From Clostridia bacterium (GTDB taxonomy: Bacteria > Bacillota > Clostridia > UBA1381), in contig JAFQYK010000126.1 in assembly GCA_017406485.1 (NCBI GenBank), forward strand, positions 1-41,622: a stretch of DNA of 41,622 nt. Reading direction: 5' to 3'. The stretch's first letter is position 1. Every line of letters starts with the position of its first letter. A program made the position numbers and the translations under genes. Below the pieces are notes generated by a model, which was not told the origin of the DNA, made no database searches, and saw only the letters and a list, made by a program, of their open reading frames with translations. Positions 37,252-41,622 of this stretch are shown here, piece by piece.

Positions 37252-37955
37252 TATTCTTCCTCCGTCAAATCAATATGTACCTTAGCAACCTCAACCGCCG
37301 CACGGTAAACAACTGCATATTTGCTGTCTCCGTGTGTTTCGCTTACCGCTTCAAGGAATTTATCAAGTTTCCCAAGAAAACAACCGCAAATAACGGTAAT
37401 CTCATTATCTTTATCACGGAAAAATGTCGTATAAGCGTTACGGCTTCCTATCGGTCCGATAACGAGCAGGTGCTCACATTTGTACACCCAAGCGTTACCG
37501 CACACCTCAGCGTCACCGTACACCTTAGCGTTACCGCACACCTCAGCGTCACCGTACACCTTAGCGTTACCGCACACCTCAGCGTCACCGTACACCTCAG
37601 CGTCACCGTACACCTTAGCGTCACCGTACACCTCAGCGTCACCGTACACCTCAGCGTCACCGTACACCTTAGCGTTACCGGACACCTTAGCGTTACCGGA
37701 CACCTCAGCGTTACCGGACACCTTAGCGTTACCGGACACCTCAGCGTCACCGTACACCTTAGCGTTACCGCACACCCAAGCGTCACCGTCTTGTGAAAGG
37801 TTCTCAAGCTTCTCTACAAAACCGCCAAGCTCGCCCTTTTCAACTTCCTTTTCCGAAATAAGAGTAAAACTCTTTACGGCTCTTATGCGATAGAGCGTTC
37901 TGCCATATACTACCTTTGTTTCGTCTGTTAATTCGTATTTTATTACGTCACTCAT
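37251..37955 (-). CDS. Hexapeptide-repeat left-handed beta-helix protein
   Basis: A 234-aa protein. The N-terminal 57 residues (IKYELTDETKVVYGRTLYRI; LGGFVEKLENLS) resemble a family I recall in gut phages. Residues 58-159 are 17 consecutive six-residue units of the form NAKVYG/DAEVSG, the repeat that builds a left-handed beta-helix as in acyltransferases and polymer-forming proteins, but without an obvious catalytic His. The C-terminal 75 residues form a mixed alpha/beta cap. Likely structural or scaffold-like; its place in the early operon just after cro is unusual for that. Confidence 0.8.
   Translation of the reverse strand: MSDVIKYELTDETKVVYGRTLYRIRAVKSFTLISEKEVEKGELGGFVEKLENLSQDGDAWVCGNAKVYGDAEVSGNAKVSGNAEVSGNAKVSGNAKVYGDAEVYGDAEVYGDAKVYGDAEVYGDAEVCGNAKVYGDAEVCGNAKVYGDAEVCGNAWVYKCEHLLVIGPIGSRNAYTTFFRDKDNEITVICGCFLGKLDKFLEAVSETHGDSKYAVVYRAAVEVAKVHIDLTEEE
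37479..37784 (-). repeat. Minisatellite of 17 x 18 bp inside a gene
   Basis: The coding repeat is also a DNA repeat: 17 units of 18 bp differing at only a few positions (for example CTTAGCGTTACCG/CACACC against CTCAGCGTCACCG/TACACC on the + strand). No stop codon occurs in several frames across it. Unit number could change by slippage or recombination in multiples of six residues, without frameshift. Confidence 0.9.
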
Positions 37956-37966
37956 TGTTTACCTCC

Positions 37967-38155
37967 TTAACTTATCGCCCTTGCGAGTTTCGCAACGGAA
38001 ATATAACCGTTGTTAAATTCAAACATTTTCCTTACCGTCCACCTGCTAAGACCGGTGAACTCCACCACCTCACCAACGCGTAAGAGTTCCTTTGTCGGAA
38101 ACATCTCTTTGATGCGCTCCAGGTTGTCACGGTAACTCGGTTTTTCTCGTGCCAT
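37967..38155 (-). CDS. Small HTH protein (possible excisionase/activator)
   Basis: A 62-aa protein; the ATG at 38155 follows AAAGGAGGTG nine to ten bases upstream. The second half (about 25-60, LLRVGEVVEFTGLSRWTVRKMFEFNNGYISVAKLARAI) is a winged-helix/MerR-like DNA-binding motif as in excisionases. Second gene of the early operon, where Xis or CII-like proteins are often encoded. Assignment is tentative. Confidence 0.72.
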   Translation of the reverse strand: MAREKPSYRDNLERIKEMFPTKELLRVGEVVEFTGLSRWTVRKMFEFNNGYISVAKLARAIS

Positions 38156-38172
38156 ATTTCCCCACACCTCCT

Positions 38173-38364
38173 TTACGCTGTTTCCTTAAACAAATCATCA
38201 ATCTTACAATGTAGTGCTTTTGCCAGTGCAGGGAGCTTGTCGGCTCGCGGCAGTGCACTCCCCGACTCCCATTGTGAAATATTTGCTTGTGACACTCCAA
38301 CTTTTATCGCTAATTCTATCTGAGACAAACCGATTTTTTTCCTCTGATATTCAATCCCTTTCAT
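38173..38364 (-). CDS. Cro-like XRE-family repressor
   Basis: A 63-aa single HTH domain (IGLSQIELAIKVGVSQANISQWESGSALPR) with no other domain. It is the first gene of the leftward early operon, read from a consensus promoter shared across the switch with the repressor gene, so it plays the Cro part. Start at 38364 follows GGCGGTGAGAAA. Confidence 0.9.
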   Translation of the reverse strand: MKGIEYQRKKIGLSQIELAIKVGVSQANISQWESGSALPRADKLPALAKALHCKIDDLFKETA

Positions 38365-38381
38365 TTTCTCACCGCCTTTTT

Positions 38382-38450
38382 TATAAAGTATGTTTATATT
38401 ATAAAGCTACTTTATACATTTGTCAATACTTTTTATAAATTTTCTTTATA
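38382..38450. promoter_or_regulatory. Operators O1-O3 of the lysis-lysogeny switch
   Basis: Three 17-bp dyads share the form TATAAAGNNNCTTTATA: O1 38382-38398 (TATAAAGTATGTTTATA), O2 38400-38416 (perfect: TATAAAG-CTA-CTTTATA) and O3 38434-38450 (TATAAATTTTCTTTATA). O1 and O2 are 18 bp apart centre to centre and O3 34 bp from O2, close to two and three helical turns. O2 lies within the early promoter and O3 upstream of it. Confidence 0.8.
38398..38426 (-). promoter_or_regulatory. Early lytic promoter (consensus sigma-70)
   Basis: On the - strand TTGACA (38421-38426), a 17-bp spacer and TATAAT (38398-38403), both boxes perfect. It drives the cro-like gene and the early operon. Operator O2 fills its spacer, O1 covers bases just downstream of the -10. 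Confidence 0.93.
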
Positions 38451-38475
38451 TTTCAATTATATTACAAATTTTTTC

Positions 38476-38504
38476 TTTACAAAATTATAAACAAGGCTTA
38501 TAAT
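38476..38504 (+). promoter_or_regulatory. Repressor promoter (near-consensus sigma-70)
   Basis: TTTACA (38476-38481), 17-bp spacer, TATAAT (38499-38504), followed 32 bp later by the repressor ATG at 38536. Operator O4 overlaps the start-site region, as expected for autoregulation. Confidence 0.88.
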
Positions 38505-38520
38505 ATAAATAGAACTTATA
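38504..38520. promoter_or_regulatory. Operator O4 at the repressor promoter
   Basis: TATAAATAGAACTTATA is a weaker match to the same 17-bp dyad. It begins at the last base of the repressor -10 box and covers the presumed transcription start, so bound protein would block the repressor promoter. Confidence 0.6.
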
Positions 38521-38535
38521 AAGGCGGTGATTTAA

Positions 38536-38865
38536 ATGTTACGTTTAAAAGAGTTGAGAAAAGTAGCGAAACTCAATCAACAGCAATTAGCTAAAATGGT
38601 TGGTGTATCACAAGCCGCATATTCCGGTTGGGAAAATGAAAAGTTTCAGATTGATAATGATAGTCTATACAAGCTATCGGAAATTTTCGGTGTAACTATA
38701 GGATATTTATTAGGACAAGAAGATGAACCAAAAACCCTTGACGAACAATTAGAAGGTGTAGATTTTGCCTTGTACGGTGAAATACACGATTTGACAGATA
38801 CGGAAAAGCAAGACATATTATCATACATTAAGTTTAAAAAGTCTCAAAGAGGTGACAATGATTGA
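38536..38865 (+). CDS. CI-like XRE-family repressor
   Basis: A 109-aa protein. HTH at about 9-36 (LNQQQLAKMVGVSQAAYSGWENEKFQ), helical extension (about 40-60) and an acidic C-terminal part (about 65-109), without the LexA-like self-cleavage domain. It would hold the early promoter shut through O1-O3. The paired ImmA-like peptidase encoded next suggests induction by cleavage, as in ICEBs1 ImmR-ImmA; that link is from known systems. Start follows AAAGGCGGTGATTTAA. Confidence 0.92.
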   Translation: MLRLKELRKVAKLNQQQLAKMVGVSQAAYSGWENEKFQIDNDSLYKLSEIFGVTIGYLLGQEDEPKTLDEQLEGVDFALYGEIHDLTDTEKQDILSYIKFKKSQRGDND

Positions 38866-39254
38866 ACGGACTTTTGAAGATTGCAAATGATGAAGGTATA
38901 AAAATTGATTTGTTTCCAATGAATGAAGTTAAATCCGTCTCGGTTCCTAAAGCTATCGCATTAAATCCAAACAAGATTAAGTCCAATAGAGAATTAAAGG
39001 TTATTCTCGGTCATGAACTCGGACATCATAAGCGAAATGCATTTTATACTGTGAAATCATCATTAAAAACAAGGGGATGGCAAGAAGAACGCGCCACACG
39101 CTGGGCAGTTGATACGTTGCTCCCTGCGGATAAAATAAAGGACGCTTTTGAAAAAGGGCATACGGAAGTATGGCAGCTTGCAGAATATTTTGACGTCACA
39201 GAGGATTTTATTAGGGACGCTGTAAGGGTACATAAGCTGAAAGGACAATTGTGA
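38862..39254 (+). CDS. immA: ImmA/IrrE-family metallopeptidase
   Basis: A 130-aa zincin with HELGH at 51-55 and WQEERATRWA (Glu75/76) as third-ligand helix, as in ImmA/IrrE. It probably cleaves the repressor encoded just before it during induction. A TTG at 38862 is the likely start: it has AGAGGTGACAATGA upstream and overlaps the repressor stop (TTGA). An ATG five bases earlier is in another frame and gives only ten codons. Confidence 0.92.
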   Translation: MNGLLKIANDEGIKIDLFPMNEVKSVSVPKAIALNPNKIKSNRELKVILGHELGHHKRNAFYTVKSSLKTRGWQEERATRWAVDTLLPADKIKDAFEKGHTEVWQLAEYFDVTEDFIRDAVRVHKLKGQL

Positions 39255-39748
39255 TGTTTGAAAAAAGGCTCAGATTTATAGGAACAATAATAGTAATGGC
39301 TATTTATGTCTATTTATTCGGCGCACTGTTGGTTTCTTGTTTTCACAATATGAATATACCAAAACCATCACAGCCGTCACAATGGCTTACACCCACACCA
39401 TCAACACCCACTCCGACATTCCAGCCGACACCTACACCAATTCCCACATCCGAACCCACGCCGACACCTACACTGCATCCCGACCTAAAAGACCATTATA
39501 CAACAAGAGAAGATATAATCGGCTATGAAAATATGAGTGAACAGCAAATACAAAATTGGCTTGACATATATGATTACGGTTATGAGGTAGGTTATGATTT
39601 GGGTCGAGATGATGGACGTGAATATGGTTATGATGACGGCTATAAAGATGGATATGATAATGGATATGATGATGCAGAAGATGAATTTAACCAAAGCCCT
39701 GATTATGAACCATCATATGACCATGACGATTGGATAATGGGGCTTTAA
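39254..39748 (+). CDS. Membrane-anchored surface protein with Pro-Thr linker and YDxGY repeats
   Basis: A 164-aa protein; ATG at 39254 overlaps the previous stop (TGATG). One transmembrane helix or uncleaved signal (about 8-30, FIGTIIVMAIYVYLFGALLVSCF) is followed by a Pro/Thr-rich wall-spanning linker (about 37-75, TPTPS/PTPTP units), then a strongly acidic Tyr/Asp/Gly-rich region (about 105-150) with repeated YDDGYKDGYDNGYDD units. Expressed from the prophage operon with repressor and ImmA, so a lysogenic-conversion surface protein is likely. Function unknown. Confidence 0.78.
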   Translation: MFEKRLRFIGTIIVMAIYVYLFGALLVSCFHNMNIPKPSQPSQWLTPTPSTPTPTFQPTPTPIPTSEPTPTPTLHPDLKDHYTTREDIIGYENMSEQQIQNWLDIYDYGYEVGYDLGRDDGREYGYDDGYKDGYDNGYDDAEDEFNQSPDYEPSYDHDDWIMGL

Positions 39749-39762
39749 AAGGAGGTTTCCCA

Positions 39763-40092
39763 ATGAAAAAAGTAATTACAATTTTAATGACTGCCGCGCT
39801 TATTACGTCCTGCGGTCACATCATACCTGCCGCAACGCCACACCCGACAGCAAAACCAACGCCTAAGCCGACACCAACGCCCACTCCGATTGTTACAACA
39901 GTTCCTACAACTGAACAAGTCGCAGATGTTAAACAAATTACATATGTTTTAAATAAAAGTTCTAAGAAGTTTCATAGACCAAATTGTGAGAGCGTAGGAG
40001 AAATGCTTGAAAAAAATAAGCTGGAATTTACAGGGACACGCGAGGAAGTTATAAAAAAGGGATATACACCTTGTAAACGGTGTGAACCATAA
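39763..40092 (+). CDS. Lipoprotein with Ada-like metal-binding domain
   Basis: A 109-aa protein. A lipobox LITSC (Cys17) ends a typical type II signal; a Pro/Thr/Lys linker (about 25-50, repeats of TPKPTPTPT) leads to an outer domain (about 56-109) with KFHRPNCESV and YTPCKRCEP, the Cys-x-x-Cys pattern of an Ada-like/nuclease-associated metal-binding module. ATG at 39763 has AAAAGGAGGTTTCCCA. It is expressed with the prophage genes and would be displayed on the lysogen; superinfection exclusion is a reasonable guess. Confidence 0.8.
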   Translation: MKKVITILMTAALITSCGHIIPAATPHPTAKPTPKPTPTPTPIVTTVPTTEQVADVKQITYVLNKSSKKFHRPNCESVGEMLEKNKLEFTGTREEVIKKGYTPCKRCEP

Positions 40093-40163
40093 AAAAATCC
40101 CCCGACTACTTGCAATAGTCGGAGGGTTCGCATTATGAAGATAATGCAAACAAAGTTATCGGT
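40091..40163 (-). ncRNA. Candidate antisense small RNA (about 73 nt)
   Basis: A consensus promoter (40170-40198) directs - strand transcription starting near 40163. The transcript would form a 7-bp GCATTAT/ATAATGC hairpin with a CTTC loop (40130-40147), then a 10-bp terminator stem (40116-40125 with 40099-40108) followed by seven T (40097-40091). It begins and ends between the lipoprotein stop codon and the 59-aa gene, antisense to any + strand transcript running from the lysogeny genes into the 59-aa and integrase genes. No ORF of meaning lies in it. Confidence 0.72.
40099..40125 (-). terminator. Terminator of the antisense RNA
   Basis: Stem of ten pairs with one wobble, a 7-nt loop and a run of seven T on the - strand directly behind it. 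On the + strand no T run follows, so it acts leftward. It would also stop any - strand read-through coming from attP and int. Confidence 0.85.
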
Positions 40164-40169
40164 GTTGTA

Positions 40170-40198
40170 ATTATATCACAGCACCGCCAAAATGTCAA
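40170..40198 (-). promoter_or_regulatory. Consensus promoter of the antisense RNA
   Basis: TTGACA (40193-40198), 17-bp spacer, TATAAT (40170-40175), perfect in both boxes and in spacing. An imperfect dyad (CGGTG...CACCG, 40160-40186) overlaps the -10 region and could bind a regulator. Directed away from the integrase. Confidence 0.88.
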
Positions 40199-40219
40199 GG
40201 AAATGGAGGTGTTATTTTT

Positions 40220-40399
40220 ATGCGCAAATTATTTCATTCAAGGCTGTTTTTATGTTTTTGCATAGGGCTTTTGTGCGGCTTTTTACTGAGCCAGTCGATA
40301 TGGTTTCCGATAATGGGTGAGATTTTGGCAAACTCACACAAAAATTCACAGACATACTCAACCAACACAATAACGACCGCTCCAAAAGAAGGGAAGTGA
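40220..40399 (+). CDS. 59-aa small membrane/secreted peptide
   Basis: ATG at 40220 behind AAATGGAGGTGTTATTTTT and TGA at 40397. Positive N-terminus (MRKLFHSR), one hydrophobic segment with three Cys (about 9-24, LFLCFCIGLLCGFLLS), then a polar Ser/Thr/Asn tail. It is either a single-pass membrane peptide or a weak signal-peptide protein. Placed between the antisense RNA gene and the integrase, six bases from the integrase ATG. A type I toxin, or a small membrane regulator, are possibilities; neither is shown. Confidence 0.65.
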   Translation: MRKLFHSRLFLCFCIGLLCGFLLSQSIWFPIMGEILANSHKNSQTYSTNTITTAPKEGK

Positions 40400-40405
40400 T
40401 ATAAT

Positions 40406-41473
40406 ATGAAACGCAGGAAAGACGGACGGTTTCAGAAGGTAATCACCATTAACGGCAAAAAGCACTTCTTTTATTCCACCGCCGCCACTTCCCGAGCAGC
40501 GGAAAAGGATATTGCAAATCAGCTTTTGGCATATAAAGAGGCCGAGGAAAAAGGAAAACTCTTTACAGAGGTCGCGGAAAAATGGGAAAATAAACATTTG
40601 CCCAAGTTGGAATACAACACATCAAGACGCTATAAAAGCCTGTTAAAACACGCTACAAGCCACTTTAAAGGCACGTATATAAAAGAAGTCAAGCCAAGCG
40701 ATATTGAGCGTTATTTGAGCGGTTTTGTCCGCGAGGGATACACCACAAAGAGTATTAAAGATATTCTGTCCGTTGTGCGTTTGGTTTTTAAATACGCATA
40801 CATCAACGAATATGTAACATCAGACCCGACACAATATATCCAACCGCCAAAGGGTAAAAAATCCGTGCAGCGCGAAGCCTTGACCGATAAGGAAATTGAC
40901 GTTGTGAAAAAAAGCATAAACTGTACGTGCGGATTGCTGCCGTACTTTCTGTTGTATACAGGACTCAGAAAAGGTGAAGCACTCGCCCTCCAATACAAAG
41001 ATATAAACCGTAAAAGCAAGGAAATATCCGTAACAAAGTCAATATATCACGATGGCAATAAGCCATATATAAAAGACACAAAAACCGCCAGCGGAAACAG
41101 AACTGTAATATTACTTGATAATGTTGCAAAGGTATTACCCAAAGGAAACAAAAATGGCTATATCTTTTCAAAGACCGGCAAAGAACCTATGTCAAATTCG
41201 TGGTTTCAATGCCAATGGGCGGCATACTGCAAGGAAACAGGTCTGAACATCACCGCTCACCAACTCCGGCATACATACGCCACCATTCTTTTTGAAGCAA
41301 ATATAGACGTTAAGGATGCTCAGAACCTTATGGGACATAGCGACATAACAACTACAAGAAATATCTATACTCACATAAGAGAAAACCGCTTACAGTCCAC
41401 CGCACAACAATTAAATACATTTGTTAGTCAAGAGTTAGTCAAGAACTCCAAGAAGCACAAGAACACTACATAA
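40406..41473 (+). CDS. int: Tyrosine-family integrase
   Basis: A 355-aa site-specific recombinase. N-terminal arm-binding domain (about 1-28, RRKDGRFQKVITINGKKHFF, Tn916-like), SAM-like core-binding domain (about 52-145) and catalytic domain (about 155-345) with Arg188 (TGLRKGE), Lys226, His285 and Arg288 (HQLRHTY), His311 (LMGHSD) and nucleophile Tyr321 (NIYTH). It recombines attP with a tRNA attB. Last codons contain the two P-side arm repeats. Ribosome site GGGAAGTGATATAAT is modest; the ORF just before ends six bases upstream. Confidence 0.97.
   Translation: MKRRKDGRFQKVITINGKKHFFYSTAATSRAAEKDIANQLLAYKEAEEKGKLFTEVAEKWENKHLPKLEYNTSRRYKSLLKHATSHFKGTYIKEVKPSDIERYLSGFVREGYTTKSIKDILSVVRLVFKYAYINEYVTSDPTQYIQPPKGKKSVQREALTDKEIDVVKKSINCTCGLLPYFLLYTGLRKGEALALQYKDINRKSKEISVTKSIYHDGNKPYIKDTKTASGNRTVILLDNVAKVLPKGNKNGYIFSKTGKEPMSNSWFQCQWAAYCKETGLNITAHQLRHTYATILFEANIDVKDAQNLMGHSDITTTRNIYTHIRENRLQSTAQQLNTFVSQELVKNSKKHKNTT
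41423..41444. promoter_or_regulatory. Putative integrase arm sites, P side (two 11-bp repeats)
   Basis: GTTAGTCAAGA occurs twice in perfect tandem (41423-41433, 41434-41444), inside the last codons of the integrase gene. The motif recurs at 130-151 beyond the core, so the core is flanked by direct repeats in the same orientation. Such repeats inside the 3' end of int are expected when the P arm overlaps the gene. Confidence 0.65.
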
Positions 41474-41481
41474 ATATATCT

Positions 41482-41622
41482 TTCGATTCCCTCACGAGTC
41501 ACCAAAGCAAAATACCGCATAGGTATCGGATTTTCCCTTACCTATGCGGTATTTTAATGTTTTTTTAAATATAGTTTTGGGGCAAAACTGACGTTTTATA
41601 ACAATAAAAAGTTAGTCAAAAA
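41482..41622. repeat. Direct terminal repeat, right copy
   Basis: This is the exact second copy of bases 1-141. It begins eight bases after the integrase stop codon. One copy should be removed when the genome is circularised. Confidence 0.97.

Noticed and set aside
37479..37784. CRISPR array
   Set aside because: The repeats are contiguous 18-bp units without spacers and are coding in frame.
37170..37893. Long open frames on both strands over the 18-bp repeats
   Set aside because: They arise because an 18-bp repeat without stops stays open in several frames. Only the frame with a ribosome site, non-repeat ends and beta-helix hexads is kept.
38857..38889. ATG at 38857 as start of the ImmA-like gene
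   Set aside because: It is in another frame and stops after ten codons; the TTG at 38862 opens the frame that encodes HELGH.
40134..40169. An 11-codon + strand ORF over the antisense RNA gene
   Set aside because: No convincing ribosome site, and the bases are better explained by the hairpins of the - strand RNA.

Overview
The window is a complete temperate phage genome with podovirus-type (short-tail) morphogenesis genes, closed into a circle. Bases 1-141 are repeated exactly at 41482-41622, so the unique length is 41,481 bp. An exact 141-base overlap is what a k=141 de Bruijn assembler leaves on a circular contig. Strong AGGAGG-type ribosome sites, consensus sigma-70 promoters, a phiLC3-like holin, an ImmA/IrrE peptidase, a YopX protein, a DUF1492/ArpU-like late regulator and an attachment core matching the 3' end of a Bacillota-like tRNA (probably tRNA-Lys) all point to a Bacillota (Clostridia-like, probably gut) host. 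This host call is inferred from gene families; no host DNA is present.

Layout, in the direction of transcription. Lysogeny module, + strand, 38.5-41.5 kb: CI-like repressor, ImmA-like peptidase, two predicted surface or secreted proteins, a 59-aa membrane peptide, tyrosine integrase, then attP. The switch region (38365-38535) holds two consensus divergent promoters and four 17-bp operator-like palindromes. Early/replication module, - strand, 38.4 to 28.0 kb: Cro-like protein, small HTH protein, a hexapeptide-repeat protein, small metal-binding-like proteins, a RecA-like (Sak4-type) ATPase, an SSB-like protein, a DUF927 helicase/primase-like protein, a candidate iteron origin, an SNF2 helicase, a VRR-NUC nuclease, a secreted SH3b-3D protein, YopX, an HTH protein and a late-transcription regulator. 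A 614-bp stretch with almost no coding capacity (27434-28047) follows. It is highly structured and holds a tRNA-like element and an anti-Shine-Dalgarno-like motif. Late module, - strand, 27.4 to 3.1 kb: tiny genes and a zincin, TerS, TerL, scaffold, an N4-gp56-type capsid, tail hub/adaptor proteins, a P22-like portal, a putative internal virion protein, a 2,535-aa polyvalent ejection protein (zincin plus ADP-ribosyltransferase), tail fibres, then XhlA-like protein, holin and amidase. After a terminator, a last cassette (3.1 to 0.14 kb) encodes a putative cysteine peptidase, a jelly-roll-like protein and Gly/Gln-rich proteins of unknown role.

Attention points: a promoter-to-terminator antisense small-RNA gene between the lysogeny lipoprotein and integrase; a full attP with tandem 11-bp arm sites on both sides and a built-in terminator for the target tRNA; a G10 tract that could switch a tail fibre off; duplicated fibre modules; a candidate iteron origin; several real-looking genes of 30-59 codons, one nested in another frame over its neighbour.
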